64,000 nt of DNA from Psychrobacter sp. APC 3426 (GTDB lineage: Bacteria > Pseudomonadota > Gammaproteobacteria > Pseudomonadales > Moraxellaceae). Of the stretch, positions 8,278-18,354 are shown piece after piece. Numbering within the stretch: position 1 is the first letter of the stretch; every line of letters begins with the position of its first letter. Under the pieces are notes generated by a model. That model was not told the origin of the DNA. It searched no databases and was given only the letters and a program-made list of their open reading frames with translations. A program made the translations under genes and the position numbers. The stretch is from contig NZ_JASDCF010000009.1 of NCBI RefSeq assembly GCF_030408035.1, positions 1 to 64,000 of the forward strand, read 5' to 3'.

Positions 8278-9960
8278 CTAAAAAGAAGTACGGCGATAGT
8301 TGCGATATTCAGGTAACCAAAAATTCGCTTTTAATCGGCGTTGTAGATTCTCCGCGGTGATAGGTAATGCCAGCTTATCTTCAACCGCTTGCCTTGCCAC
8401 TGCGTAGGCAATCTTTTCACTAATCTCTTTAATAACTTTAATGGGCGGTAGTATGGCACCGGGTGCTTTTTCGTACTCCATGGATATATCTGCAAGCGCT
8501 TGGCTTGCTGCCATTAGCATATTATCGCTGATGCCCGTTGCATGTGATGCTAAAACACCTAGGCCAATACCGGGGAATATATAGCTGTTATTACACTGAG
8601 AGACCTCAAAAGTCTGACCGTCAAAAGTCGTATGAGGAAAAGGACTACCGGTTGCAACAATCGCCTTACCTTTACTCCAACTTGTTACTTCTTGCGGTGT
8701 CGCTTCAACACGAGACGTTGGGTTTGAAAGCGGCAATACAATTGGATGTTCAGTATTAGCGCATAACGTTTCGATTACCTCTTGAGTAAATAGACCTTTT
8801 TGCCCGCTTACACCGAACAATACCGTTATTTTTGCTTGCTTAACCACTTGCGCTAAACCAAGTTTCTGACTCTTATCCCAATGTGCAATATCTGATTCTT
8901 TTTGTACTAACGGTACTTGGAATTTTTGTAGTTCTGTCATGCTATCAGTAAGCAGACCATAACGATCCACCATAAATACTTGGCTACGCGCCTGCTCCTC
9001 AGTCAACCCTTCACGCTGCATTTGGCGAATAATATGTTCGGCGATACCGCAACCTGCTGACCCTGCACCTAGGAACGCTATTTTTTGTTGGCTAAGCTTC
9101 TGTCCTTTATTTAAACAGGCAGCAATCAATGTACCCACTGACACAGCAGCGGTTCCTTGAATATCATCATTAAAGCAACATAGCTGATCACGATATTTAT
9201 TCAATAACGGCGTGGCATTTTCTTGGGCAAAATCTTCAAATTGTAAGAGCACCTCTGGCCAACGACGTTTGACCGCTTGAATAAATAAATCGACAAACTC
9301 ATTATATTCATCACCAGAGATGCGTGGATTTCTCCAGCCCATGTACATAGGATCGTCAAGCAGCTGTTGATTATTGGTACCTACATCTAATAAGATCGGT
9401 AGGCAATAAGCCGGACTAATACCACCACAGGCCGTATATAGCGACAGTTTACCAATTGGAATCCCCATTCCACCGATACCTTGGTCGCCTAAGCCCAATA
9501 TACGTTCACCATCAGTGACGACGATTACTTTTACTTTCTGTTTAGTGGCGTTTTGCAGCATATCATCGATTTTATGACGCTCAGGATAAGAGATAAACAA
9601 ACCGCGTTTACGGCGATAAATTTGCGAGAATTTTTCACACGCTTGACCAACCGTTGGGGTATAGATGAGCGGCATGACTTCCTCAATATGCTGCTCAATT
9701 AAATGATGGAACAAGGTTTCATTGGTATCTTGAATATTACGCAGATAAATATGCTTATCCATTGCATCGGTGAATGAGCGCATTTGGTGATAAGCACGCA
9801 GAGATTGCTCCTCAATCGTTTCAATGTTATGAGGTAATAAACCAGTTAAATTAAAGCTATCACGCTCTTCTGATGAAAAAGCACTACCTTTGTTCAGTAA
9901 AGGGGTTTCTAATAGAGCAGGTCCAGCAACAGGAATATATAAAGGACGCTTGTTTGGCAT
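8278..9960 (-). CDS. maeA: NAD-dependent malic enzyme (malate dehydrogenase, oxaloacetate-decarboxylating)
   Basis: 560 residues, matching MaeA/SfcA size (about 565). It decarboxylates malate to pyruvate with NAD+. The malic domain shows [18 protein letters not shown] and GLFISY, then the metal-binding stretch [18 protein letters not shown] and [12 protein letters not shown]. The NAD domain has [15 protein letters not shown] and [16 protein letters not shown]. It stands alone between terminators. The symbol follows overall similarity to E. coli MaeA rather than any search. Confidence 0.93.
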   Translation of the reverse strand: MPNKRPLYIPVAGPALLETPLLNKGSAFSSEERDSFNLTGLLPHNIETIEEQSLRAYHQMRSFTDAMDKHIYLRNIQDTNETLFHHLIEQHIEEVMPLIYTPTVGQACEKFSQIYRRKRGLFISYPERHKIDDMLQNATKQKVKVIVVTDGERILGLGDQGIGGMGIPIGKLSLYTACGGISPAYCLPILLDVGTNNQQLLDDPMYMGWRNPRISGDEYNEFVDLFIQAVKRRWPEVLLQFEDFAQENATPLLNKYRDQLCCFNDDIQGTAAVSVGTLIAACLNKGQKLSQQKIAFLGAGSAGCGIAEHIIRQMQREGLTEEQARSQVFMVDRYGLLTDSMTELQKFQVPLVQKESDIAHWDKSQKLGLAQVVKQAKITVLFGVSGQKGLFTQEVIETLCANTEHPIVLPLSNPTSRVEATPQEVTSWSKGKAIVATGSPFPHTTFDGQTFEVSQCNNSYIFPGIGLGVLASHATGISDNMLMAASQALADISMEYEKAPGAILPPIKVIKEISEKIAYAVARQAVEDKLALPITAENLQRRLKANFWLPEYRNYRRTSF

Positions 9961-10463
9961 AATAGAATCTTCTTATTAGGGACGTATGAGTGAAAACTAT
10001 GCTAATGCTGCATTATACATAGCATCAGCCCATACTTCACAATAGATAACAAAATCATTTTGAGCAAGTATGGCTCTAAACCTGATTAGTTACCTATCAA
10101 AGGCGTCTATACATGGTTTACGCCTTATATAAGCTAAGCTGTGTAGAGCACAATCAATTTAAGCTTCGCAAACCAGACCGCCTATCAGCTGCACTTCATT
10201 CATACTTAAAAATAGAGCTTTATTCATTGCTGCTTATCATTGTTAGATACGCGCCACTCAGACTATGCACTGGTTGAGAAAGTTGTGCAAGAAGTCAATG
10301 ATAGAATAGCAGCACGCCAAGTCAGTACATCATCAGCTTCCATATTAGCGACTGACTTTGAATCGTCAAATAATGGCTAAGGCTGATAAAATAGACATGG
10401 CTTGTTGTAAGATATGCCTCGCATTATTACCCTTATGAATCATTAGTACCGTTGAGAAATATT
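9961..10463. other. Intergenic region, no gene supported
   Basis: About 500 bases between the divergent malic enzyme and lipoprotein genes. A short plus-strand frame (about 10214-10380) has codon-like character (LDTRHSDYALVEKVVQEVND) but no good start or ribosome site. It may be the decayed tail of a former gene. Promoters for both neighbours must lie here; none is strong enough to call. Confidence 0.4.
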
Positions 10464-10832
10464 ATGAGAAAACTCCTGATCATCACTCCTATTATGTTGT
10501 TATTAGCGGCATGTGCGACTAACGCACCCATGAATAATAGTAATAACACGCAAGCACAGAAGTCGCAAACCTTTACCTGTAATGATAATGCTAAAGTGAC
10601 AGCCGCTTATTCAGCGAACGGCAAAGTTGCTAACCTAAGCTATACACTGCCTAAGCTTGGCTTAAGTAATCAAAAAGTTAGTCTTAAACAAGCGGTGTCA
10701 GGTTCTGGTGCCCGTTATGTTAAGGAGTCAAGCTCCAAAGCCAGCTACGAATGGCAGACTAAATCTAATGTTGGCGTCCTGAGTATTCGCTCAGTAAACG
10801 ATCGTAAATACAGCGTTACTTGCCGACTATAA
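10464..10832 (+). CDS. MliC/PliC-like lysozyme-inhibitor lipoprotein
   Basis: The ATG at 10464 gives a lipoprotein signal with lipobox LLAAC (mature Cys about residue 17); the TTG twelve bases upstream is less likely. The mature part has the MliC pattern: FTCNDNAKVTAAY, then SGSGARYV and YEWQTKSNVGVLSI, with a final Cys in YSVTC that can pair with the first Cys. In MliC a Ser in SxSGARY and a Lys in the YEWxxK segment insert into the lysozyme active site; both are present. Predicted site: outer membrane, facing the periplasm, protecting against C-type lysozyme. The family call is by motif only. Confidence 0.72.
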   Translation: MRKLLIITPIMLLLAACATNAPMNNSNNTQAQKSQTFTCNDNAKVTAAYSANGKVANLSYTLPKLGLSNQKVSLKQAVSGSGARYVKESSSKASYEWQTKSNVGVLSIRSVNDRKYSVTCRL

Positions 10833-10922
10833 GAGCATTAACATTCCTTTCTAAACAATACCCCTTCTTTAAGTAATACCTTTTCCTAAGTAACCCTTCT
10901 CCTATTATTAGGGATATCTAAT

Positions 10923-10959
10923 AAAAAAAGTGCCAGTCGAAACTGACTGGCACTTTTTT
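10923..10959 (+). terminator. Rho-independent terminator, bidirectional
   Basis: AAAAAAGTGCCAGTC and GACTGGCACTTTTTT form a 15-bp stem with a GAAACT-type loop and T-runs on both strands. It can end the lipoprotein gene and the convergent cupin gene. Confidence 0.85.
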
Positions 10960-11097
10960 ATTAAGAAAATCTAACGTCTACTAAATAACAATGATACTAC
11001 TCGCTACCATTATTATGATGCTGATGCTGATGCTGGTGGCGTACCTTCAGCGTTGGATACGACAGTGTCGCATTGAAACCATCATCTCCATAACGTC

Positions 11098-11775
11098 TTA
11101 ACTGGCTTCTAGACCAATGATTTTTGTTAGGTGCCCAGTCTTAAGATAAACAGTCGCACCTTCAGGACCAGACGTCAACTGTGACTGCTCATTAACAGGC
11201 AAGCGTATCCAACTGCGGGGCTTAAAAAGCTCGCCACTCTCTATCAACTCACCTTCTAGCACCATAATTTCTGCGCCGCCACCGACCGTCTCAATAAATA
11301 GTCGCTCATCTGCTGCTAAGCGCTGCAAACTGACTTGCTCATACTCACTCGAGAACAGCTGACAAACCTCACGACTGTTTTGGTGCTGCCAATTGCTATC
11401 GTTACTAGTATCGATAGCCACATGTTGCGCTTCATCGGCTGGCATCTGTCTGAGCTTCACAAAAATAACCGCGCCTTCGTCACTATAAGGCTTATGGCCT
11501 GACGCTGGTGGATTGCGTAGATACCAACCTGCAGGATAATGCTTGTCATCTGCAGAGAATGTGCCTGATAACACAAAAATCTCTTCGCCACCTGGATGCA
11601 TATGATGTGGAAAATAAGAATGGGGTGCATAGCTTACAAAGCTGGTCGCACGGGCTTTTTCTTCGCCCACACGGTCTAGCATGACTCGCTCTACCCCATT
11701 TTGTGGTGACTTTATCCACTGGTGATATTCAGGTAGCAATGAAGCCCGTTTCGTGAAATCGGCATTAATCAACAT
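11098..11775 (-). CDS. ChrR-type cupin protein
   Basis: 225 residues with two cupin-like halves. The first contains the metal-ligand pattern HHMHPGGEEIFVLSGTF (His, His, Glu) followed by GWYLRNPPASGHKPYSDEGAVIFVK, typical of the cupin domain of ChrR anti-sigma factors and acetylacetone-cleaving-type enzymes. The second half (about 120-225) keeps the fold pattern but lacks clear ligands. There is no zinc anti-sigma domain and no sigma gene nearby, so it is probably a stand-alone cupin of unknown substrate. It is followed on the same strand only by a short His-rich frame that I do not call as a gene. Confidence 0.78.
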   Translation of the reverse strand: MLINADFTKRASLLPEYHQWIKSPQNGVERVMLDRVGEEKARATSFVSYAPHSYFPHHMHPGGEEIFVLSGTFSADDKHYPAGWYLRNPPASGHKPYSDEGAVIFVKLRQMPADEAQHVAIDTSNDSNWQHQNSREVCQLFSSEYEQVSLQRLAADERLFIETVGGGAEIMVLEGELIESGELFKPRSWIRLPVNEQSQLTSGPEGATVYLKTGHLTKIIGLEAS

Positions 11776-11827
11776 ACAATATCATCCAAAAGTAAAAGAC
11801 GTCTTTATCCATTATAAAATTTAAATC

Positions 11828-12691
11828 CTAACGCACTAAGATAACTGGCGACAGTGTACTGGCGATAATCTCTGTGGTGGTACTACCTAGAAACAACTGC
11901 TGTAATTTTGAATGACCGTAAGCGCCCACCACCATAATATCGATGTTATTTTCTAATTGAAATTTTAATAAACCATCCACCGCATCGGAGGCAGATAAAT
12001 GATGCGCCTCTACGATAAAGCCGGCATCTTCTAGCTGCGCTGCTGCCGCGCTTAAGCTTTGTTTAGAAGCATCGTTATGGTTGCCTATCATCACGATATG
12101 ACCTGTGAGACCTTTTAGTACAGGGCTTCTTGCAACCATCCATGCTGCTTTTATAGCGGTTTTACTGCCATCAAAAGCAATCATATAAGAGTTTGGCGCT
12201 TTGAATTTTTCTGAACAAATAAGTATAGGAATATCTGATGCACGGGCAACCGTTTCTATTTGACTGCCTATATTAATGCGGCTGTTTTTGTGATCTTCGC
12301 CGCGTCGTCCCATGATGATGGCGCGGTTCTCTGATTTGAAGTGCTCGATTGCAGGCAGTAGCTTACCGCGGCGCTGGTATATATGGATAGGTAGTTGCTC
12401 AAAGCTGCTATGAATATAGCTTTTTGCATCTTGCACCAGTGCATTACTATAACTATTGACGATTTTAGCTCTTTGCTCGTCCAGCTGCGTCAACTCCTCT
12501 AATAAAAACTGGCGACTATTGACGCCTATCGCACCCGATAAGTCGCGTCTGGTCGAGGCAGGAACGTCACTGACATGTAGCAATGCCACTGGCAAGTTTA
12601 GTGTATTGGCATACCACGCTGCATAGTCACAAACCGATTCAGTCACTGCCGAGCCGTCGATACAGGCTAAAATGTGCTGTGATGTTGTCAT
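11828..12691 (-). CDS. Universal stress protein, tandem UspA domains
   Basis: 287 residues with two UspA domains. Domain 1 (about 5-155) begins HILACIDGSAVTESVCDYA and ends IIMGRRGEDHKN. Domain 2 (about 165-287) has MIAFDGSKTAIKAAW and the nucleotide-binding end VGAYGHSKLQQLFLGSTT, close to the G-2x-G-9x-G(S/T) ATP motif. Such cytoplasmic proteins aid survival under stress. It sits 52 bases upstream of the cupin gene on the same strand, and the two may be cotranscribed. Ribosome site AAGGA lies upstream of the ATG. Confidence 0.9.
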   Translation of the reverse strand: MTTSQHILACIDGSAVTESVCDYAAWYANTLNLPVALLHVSDVPASTRRDLSGAIGVNSRQFLLEELTQLDEQRAKIVNSYSNALVQDAKSYIHSSFEQLPIHIYQRRGKLLPAIEHFKSENRAIIMGRRGEDHKNSRINIGSQIETVARASDIPILICSEKFKAPNSYMIAFDGSKTAIKAAWMVARSPVLKGLTGHIVMIGNHNDASKQSLSAAAAQLEDAGFIVEAHHLSASDAVDGLLKFQLENNIDIMVVGAYGHSKLQQLFLGSTTTEIIASTLSPVILVR

Positions 12692-13059
12692 AATCTGTCC
12701 TTAAATGAAGTTATTTAACCCTATACAGCTTTTGCTACTTGGCTAAGTCTGATGTAAAAACGTTCATTATTTCTCAGATATGCACTCGAGAATCAATCAT
12801 AAAAACACTTAACCATTAACTCGATAATAACCAATTCAGACCACTTCATCCAGTGATGTCTACCTATATCGCTATCGACCTCCTATTTATGGCAAAATAA
12901 TTGCTGTCATTGGCATGCCTAACGGCTATTTTTCGGAATTTTTCTTTCTCAGCCGAGAAGCATTATGTTCAATGTGTTGAACAACATGACCAAGTAAATT
13001 TTGCTACAATGGTTTTTTAGACTTCGTGATGTCAGTATCATTATTTAGGTGATTGGATT
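12692..13059. other. Divergent intergenic region
   Basis: 368 bases separate the universal stress protein and DUF2058 genes. A TACAAT hexamer at 13005-13010 could be a -10 for the DUF2058 gene. An ATGTT...AACAT inverted repeat spans about 12965-12987. I see no gene here. Confidence 0.4.
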
Positions 13060-13593
13060 ATGGCAAAAAATGCCCTTCAGGCTCAATTATTAAAAGCTGG
13101 TTTGGTTGATAGCAAAAAAGCCAAAAAAATCAGTAAACAAACTCAGCATGCCAAGCGCACTGGCGACCCGTCAACTGTCGAGGCCAAAAAAGCGTTGGCA
13201 GAAGCCCAAGCCAAAAAGCTGGAAAAAGACCAAAAGCTCAATCAAGAGAAACAACGAGCGTTAGAAGAGAAAACGCTAAGAGCCAATATCATCCAGATGA
13301 TTAAACAGCATCAAATTACAGAAACGCAGGGTGAGATTACCTATCAGTTTGTCGACGATGCTAAAATTAAAAAGATTTATATCACCCAAAAGCTTTATGA
13401 TCAAATAGTTGCAGGTCATGTGGTAATAGCACGCTTAGAAGACAGTTATGCGCTACTACCTCGCCCACTAGCAGATCGTATAGACGCTAAGATGGAAGGC
13501 TTTATGGTGGTATCTAATGATACGTCTGCAGAAGAGTTGGCAGAGGATGATCCTTATGCCGCGTATGTGATTCCAGATGACCTAATGTGGTAG
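13060..13593 (+). CDS. DUF2058 family protein (YaiL-like)
   Basis: 177 residues. The opening AKNALQAQLLKAGLVDSKKAKK and the lysine/glutamine-rich coiled-coil stretch (about 30-90) are diagnostic of DUF2058, a widespread gammaproteobacterial family called nucleoprotein/polynucleotide-associated enzyme in some annotations. The C-terminal half contains INxxY-like YQFVDDAKIKKIYITQKLYDQI. Function is unproven; the basic coiled coil suggests a nucleic-acid or ribosome contact. Single gene, ended by a strong terminator. Confidence 0.88.
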   Translation: MAKNALQAQLLKAGLVDSKKAKKISKQTQHAKRTGDPSTVEAKKALAEAQAKKLEKDQKLNQEKQRALEEKTLRANIIQMIKQHQITETQGEITYQFVDDAKIKKIYITQKLYDQIVAGHVVIARLEDSYALLPRPLADRIDAKMEGFMVVSNDTSAEELAEDDPYAAYVIPDDLMW

Positions 13594-13622
13594 TCCTGAA
13601 TCGTATTGCTAGACGTCAAACC

Positions 13623-13656
13623 AAACCCCTTGTATAGAGTTCTATACAAGGGGTTT
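13623..13656 (+). terminator. Rho-independent terminator, bidirectional
   Basis: AAACCCCTTGTATAGA and TCTATACAAGGGGTTT form a 16-bp stem with almost no loop (a GT or GTTC turn). It lies between the convergent DUF2058 and YjiH-type genes. Confidence 0.85.
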
Positions 13657-13723
13657 ATTATCATACGAAGCATTTTGAAAGACTAAATCAAAAGACTGAA
13701 TCAGTAGGAAGGTGCAGCTCGCT

Positions 13724-15130
13724 TTAGTACAGTAGATGTGCCACTGAAGTAATGACCACCAAACTGATTAACGTACGTAAGATGAAAATCATAAACAGCT
13801 CTAGCACGTTAAGCTTAATGTTTGATTTCAAAATCAGCGCGCCAACCTCAGACATATAGATAATCTGGGTAATGGAGGCCGCCCCGACGATAAAGCGTGT
13901 CATCTCGCTCTCAATACTTTTACCGACCAAAGCTGGCAAGTACATATCAGCAAAGCCCATAATCATGGCAGGTGCCGCTTCTGCTGCCTCTGGAATTTGT
14001 AATAGCTCAAGCAATGGCACAAGCGGTGCAGACAACCAATTAAACACAGGGGTATATTCTGCTAAGCCAAGACCAATAGTACCGATAGCGAAAATCACCG
14101 GAATCAAACCAAAGTAGATATCAAACAAATTCTTTAAGCTATGTTTGAATACGCTACCCAAACTTGGCATAGAGTGTGCGCGTGTGACGGCACGATTGAC
14201 TGCCCATTGGTAAGTGGAGTACTGCGCAGGAATACCCTCATCCAGCATGCTTTTACCAGAATGATAAGTATCAGGTTTTAACGATAGCGGCGGTATACGC
14301 GGCATAATAATGGCGGCGATAAAACCAGTCAATGCGATGGTCAAGTAGAAGAAAATAAAATTGTTATCGACGCCGATGGTTTTGGCAACGACATAGGTAA
14401 AGGCGATGGATGTCACCGAAAAAGTAGTGGCGATAATCGCTGCTTCACGTTGGCTATAGTAGCTCTTATTGTACTCCTGCATGGTCACAAGCAAGCCAAT
14501 AGAGGCTGCGCCAAACCAAGAAGACATCGCATCGACAGCAGAGCGCCCTGGCAGTTTGAACAACTTCACAAAAACCTTGCTGGCTAACGTACCCAAAAAC
14601 TCCATCAAACCAAAATCGGTAAGAAATGGTAAAGATAAAATGGCAAAAAAGAACAAAGGAATCAAAATGGGAATCAAGTCTTCAAAAATTACGCCGCCAG
14701 TATTACGGTTGATAATAAACTCAGGGCCGACTTGTAAATAAATCATCCAGGCAAACAGTGCACCTAAAAAGCGCGCGGCGAGCCAAAACCAATCCACATC
14801 AAAAAGTTTCCCCCATAGAGATTCTGCGTGAAAATTGGGTCTGAATAGCTTGACTGCCAACGCGCCAATAAAAGACGTCGTCACAATGGCCAATGCGGCA
14901 TAAACAACATAACTGCCAAGTGACGCTTGCAAGGTATCTGTTAGGACACCCAATAAGATAGTGACTTTACCATTCCACTTAAAAGGTATAATAAATAACG
15001 CCATACCTAGCGCTGAAAACAGTAAGAATTTCCACATTGATGCTCGCCACTGATCGCCTTGCGGCGTTTCTGGATCGACAGGGTCATTCCCCAAAATCGG
15101 CTGCTGCGACTTATCGATATAGTTCGTCAT
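13724..15130 (-). CDS. YjiH family membrane protein (nucleoside-recognition/GATE domain)
   Basis: 468 residues with about ten to eleven hydrophobic segments. It includes a GATE-type region (FLGTLASKVFVKLFKLPGRSAVDAMSSWFG, about 175-210) and the repeated half near PAMIMGFADMYLPALVGKSI. The YjiH family is annotated as a transporter-like inner-membrane protein of unknown substrate. A strong AAGGAGGAG ribosome site precedes the ATG. It is 126 bases downstream of the AruI-type decarboxylase on the same strand, so transport of arginine or a guanidino compound is a reasonable but untested idea. Confidence 0.82.
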   Translation of the reverse strand: MTNYIDKSQQPILGNDPVDPETPQGDQWRASMWKFLLFSALGMALFIIPFKWNGKVTILLGVLTDTLQASLGSYVVYAALAIVTTSFIGALAVKLFRPNFHAESLWGKLFDVDWFWLAARFLGALFAWMIYLQVGPEFIINRNTGGVIFEDLIPILIPLFFFAILSLPFLTDFGLMEFLGTLASKVFVKLFKLPGRSAVDAMSSWFGAASIGLLVTMQEYNKSYYSQREAAIIATTFSVTSIAFTYVVAKTIGVDNNFIFFYLTIALTGFIAAIIMPRIPPLSLKPDTYHSGKSMLDEGIPAQYSTYQWAVNRAVTRAHSMPSLGSVFKHSLKNLFDIYFGLIPVIFAIGTIGLGLAEYTPVFNWLSAPLVPLLELLQIPEAAEAAPAMIMGFADMYLPALVGKSIESEMTRFIVGAASITQIIYMSEVGALILKSNIKLNVLELFMIFILRTLISLVVITSVAHLLY

Positions 15131-15256
15131 TTAACTCCTCCTTGATAGGCGACGATCGCCAATTTTTATTTTCGCTGTCTGACCGATCCCTAGTTTAGCG
15201 AATTGAGCAAATAACCTGATGCAATTTTATGGTTTATTTTTCACGCACGTGACTCA

Positions 15257-16960
15257 TTAACTAAAACAGGTAAAGCTCTTACCCATTTCAACAAGAAATT
15301 CATCGGCTTCATCAACTTCATAAATAATCGGTTGTTTACCTTTGATGTCCGTTTGCAATGCATCTAGTAGCTGCTGCTTATCGGTAATTCTACGATAACC
15401 AGCGCCAAATCCTGCTGCTAACGACTCGAAGTTCGGTGTCTTAATACTGACGCCAATCAATGGCAAACCGCCCTCTTCCATATAGCGTCGAATCTCACCA
15501 TAACCTTGGTTGTTCCATAATAGGACAATCAATGGTAGCTCAAGCTCAGCCGCGCAAATAAGTTCTGCAATGGTAAACTGAATACCACCGTCACCGATAA
15601 GACTCACAACCGGCAACTTCGAGCCAATCATTGCGCCAATCGCGGCAGGCAAGCCATAACCTAAGGTGCCAAACCCAGTCGATGAGTTAAACCACTTACG
15701 GGTCGCCAACGCCTCAAAGCCAAGGTTGCCGCTATAGACAGGCTGCGTCGAATCACCAACGAAGATGACATCTTTTACTTCATCTCTAATCAGTTGAAGC
15801 AGTGCATTTTGACCAGCAAAGTCTGGCATCATAACTTCTATTAACGCCTGCTTTGCCTCGATTACTCGTGACGCTGCTTGATGATTAAGCTGATGACTTT
15901 CTAAACGTGTACAGAGGCCGCTAATCGCCATCTGTGCATCAGATAGTACCGCGATATCCGCTCTAAAAGGATGTTGCAACTGCTGAGCATCGCAGTCAAT
16001 ACGAATGAGTGTACCGTTGATTTGGAACTCGCCATTAAAGAAGACGTCGTAATCGGTCTCACCAAGCTCAGTACCAATCGCCAATACCAAATCAGCCTCA
16101 GCAATGACGGCGCGACCGGCGTCTAATGACTGATTGCTACCCAAACTCAACGGATGACCAGGTGGCAATAAACCTTTAGCATTGATGGTCAAAAATGTTG
16201 GTGCATCTACCAGCTCTGCCAGTTTTTGCGCATCCTGATCGACATCGACACAGCCGCCACCGTAAAGTACTACAGGGTTTTTCGCTGTTTTTAATGACTG
16301 TACGATTAGGTCTAATTGCGTAGGATTCGGCAGTGGTCTTGTGACCTGTGGTAGGCTCAAGCTATTTGCTACAGCATTTAAATCAGACGGTTTAGCGACA
16401 TGACTGGCATCTGCCGTAATCACATCGATAGGCAGCTGAATATGAACTGGTCCCGGACGCGCGCCATCAAATAACGCAAAGGCTTCGGCGATAACTTTAG
16501 GTAGCGCCTCAGGTTGCCAGATAGTTTTACTCATGAGCGCAACTTTGCTAACCATACCTTGCTGATCGTGCAACTCATGCAAGTGCCCTTCACCGCTACC
16601 CGTATCTTTAACTTTATTGACACTCGATATCACCAGCATCGGTATGGAATCTGCTAACGCTTGTGCCATTGCAGTCATGATATTGGTCATACCGGGGCCG
16701 GTGATAATAAAGCACACCCCAACTTTGCCAGAAGCACGGTAATAGCCATCAGCCATAAAACCTGCGCCTTGCTCGTGACGCGGCGTAACATGGTCTATAT
16801 TGGTGTTAGGCAGACCACGATACAGCTCTACCGTGTGCACACCAGGTATACCAAATACGGTCTCCACACCGTAATACTCTAACCATTGCACCAATAGCTC
16901 ACCACAAGTCAGAGGTGAGGTTGTTGGCAATGAAGAAGGCGCTTGCGTTGATTGCGTCAT
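15257..16960 (-). CDS. aruI: ThDP-dependent decarboxylase, probable 5-guanidino-2-oxopentanoate decarboxylase
   Basis: 567 residues with the acetolactate-synthase-like three-domain layout. The cofactor-activating glutamate is in TPRHEQGAGFMADGYYRA (about Glu63). The ThDP/Mg motif GDGGIQFTIAELICAAE...LWNNQGYGEIRR lies near residues 455-495. The catalytic family includes acetolactate synthase, benzoylformate decarboxylase and AruI. AruI is favoured because the next gene upstream encodes a guanidinobutyrase/agmatinase. AruI would turn 2-ketoarginine into 4-guanidinobutyraldehyde, feeding 4-guanidinobutyrate to that enzyme. No aruH aminotransferase is in the window. The family is sure, the substrate moderately so. 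Confidence 0.8.
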   Translation of the reverse strand: MTQSTQAPSSLPTTSPLTCGELLVQWLEYYGVETVFGIPGVHTVELYRGLPNTNIDHVTPRHEQGAGFMADGYYRASGKVGVCFIITGPGMTNIMTAMAQALADSIPMLVISSVNKVKDTGSGEGHLHELHDQQGMVSKVALMSKTIWQPEALPKVIAEAFALFDGARPGPVHIQLPIDVITADASHVAKPSDLNAVANSLSLPQVTRPLPNPTQLDLIVQSLKTAKNPVVLYGGGCVDVDQDAQKLAELVDAPTFLTINAKGLLPPGHPLSLGSNQSLDAGRAVIAEADLVLAIGTELGETDYDVFFNGEFQINGTLIRIDCDAQQLQHPFRADIAVLSDAQMAISGLCTRLESHQLNHQAASRVIEAKQALIEVMMPDFAGQNALLQLIRDEVKDVIFVGDSTQPVYSGNLGFEALATRKWFNSSTGFGTLGYGLPAAIGAMIGSKLPVVSLIGDGGIQFTIAELICAAELELPLIVLLWNNQGYGEIRRYMEEGGLPLIGVSIKTPNFESLAAGFGAGYRRITDKQQLLDALQTDIKGKQPIIYEVDEADEFLVEMGKSFTCFS

Positions 16961-17030
16961 GAGTAGATCATCCTAAAAAAGTTCGCTGAATATTCAGGCA
17001 ATTATCAAAACTATCAAGTCTTCAGCTCCA

Positions 17031-17065
17031 AGCAACCTTTATATTATTGATATATAAAGGTTGCT
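17031..17065 (-). terminator. Terminator between gbuA-type and aruI-type genes
   Basis: AGCAACCTTTATA and TATAAAGGTTGCT pair over 13 bp with a short AT loop. It follows the ureohydrolase stop codon on the minus strand and precedes the decarboxylase start, so the two genes may have separate transcripts or be attenuated. Confidence 0.65.
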
Positions 17066-17130
17066 TATTATAAAGACTGTTTTGTCAAAACTGTTTTTTC
17101 AGGACAGTTTCATCAAGATAAGAGCTGCGA

Positions 17131-18099
17131 TTAGTAGACTGCTTTGACTTTGTCGTCATAGCGCACACCTGGCAAGATACATAGCATCTCGAATAACAAG
17201 TTCGCTGCTAACACAGAGGTGTTGCCAAAAGGGTCATATGGCGGTGACACTTCTACTAAATCTCCACCGACCACGTCAAGGCCACGCATACCGCGAATAA
17301 TCTCGATACCTTGAGTGGACGTCAAGCCGCCAATTTCAGCAGTACCCGTACCAGGCGCAAATGCTGGATCAATGCCATCAATATCGAAACTCAAATAAAC
17401 AGGACCATCGCCTAACTTTTCACGCACTTCTGCCATCAATGGCGTCAGCGACTTATACCAGCACTCTTCAGCAGGCACAACGCGAAAGCCCTGTTCAGTA
17501 GACCAATCGAACTCTTCAGCACTATAGCCAGTACCACGTAAGCCAATCTGTACTACGCGATTACCATCAATTAAATTCTCTTCAACAGCACGGCGGAACG
17601 GTGTGCCATGAGCAATTTTTTCACCAAACATATCATCGTTGATATCAGCATGAGCATCGATATGCACCATACCAACAGGGCCGTGTTTTTTGGCAAGCGC
17701 ACGTAGAATTGGTAATGCAATCGTGTGATCGCCGCCCAAGGTCAATGGGATAGCGCCATGACTGACAATTTTATCAGTATAAAACTTTTCGATGATATCG
17801 ACGCTTTTCAGCAAGTTAAAGGTGTTGATAGGTACATCGCCAATATCAGCGACTTGCAAAGATTCAAAAGGAGCTGCGCGCGTCGCCACGTTATAAGGGC
17901 GAATCATGCGTGATTCATCACGAATTTGTCTGGGACCCAATCTTGCGCCGCTACGGTTTGACGCACCGATATCTAAAGGCACTCCAACAAATGCTACATC
18001 TAGCCCTTCAGCATCCGCTTGGGTTGGCAGGCGCATCATAGAAGCAAAGCCACCAAATCTTGGCATATCGTTGCCGCTTAATGGTTGATTGAATTTCAT
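17131..18099 (-). CDS. gbuA: Ureohydrolase: guanidinobutyrase / agmatinase
   Basis: 322 residues of the arginase superfamily. The manganese ligands are all visible: GGDHTI (about 122-127), HIDAHADIND (about 146-155) and SFDIDGIDPA (about 237-246). The enzyme releases urea from a guanidino group. Both 4-guanidinobutyrate and agmatine fit. The neighbouring AruI-type decarboxylase and divergent LysR regulator mirror the arginine transaminase pathway of Pseudomonas, which favours guanidinobutyrase (GbuA), giving 4-aminobutyrate. AAGGA ribosome site upstream. Confidence 0.85.
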   Translation of the reverse strand: MKFNQPLSGNDMPRFGGFASMMRLPTQADAEGLDVAFVGVPLDIGASNRSGARLGPRQIRDESRMIRPYNVATRAAPFESLQVADIGDVPINTFNLLKSVDIIEKFYTDKIVSHGAIPLTLGGDHTIALPILRALAKKHGPVGMVHIDAHADINDDMFGEKIAHGTPFRRAVEENLIDGNRVVQIGLRGTGYSAEEFDWSTEQGFRVVPAEECWYKSLTPLMAEVREKLGDGPVYLSFDIDGIDPAFAPGTGTAEIGGLTSTQGIEIIRGMRGLDVVGGDLVEVSPPYDPFGNTSVLAANLLFEMLCILPGVRYDDKVKAVY

Positions 18100-18354
18100 A
18101 AATCACATCCTTGTTTTGATTCGTCAAAATAGACAATTTTTATATGCTGATTTCTATATGACTTTGACAATACCTAAATATCAACAGCGAGACCATGGTA
18201 AAATTTAGAAGTAAACTTCTGATTTTTCGTAGTAACTGTGATTTATTCGTTATTCACAGAAGTTTAGTTAAGGAACTTATTTTACACAGCTCGTTTTAGA
18301 TAGCTCGTTTTAGACAGCTTAGTGTAGATAACAAATATTGGAGCATGACTCTCA

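Noticed and set aside
10214-10380. Plus-strand frame containing SDYALVEKVVQEVND
   Set aside because: No start codon with a ribosome site and no clear homology; at most a decayed tail, noted under the intergenic entry.
11000-11097. His-rich minus-strand frame (VRHQHQHQHH) after the cupin stop
   Set aside because: Short, no start or ribosome site of its own; CAT/CAG repeats alone explain the histidines.
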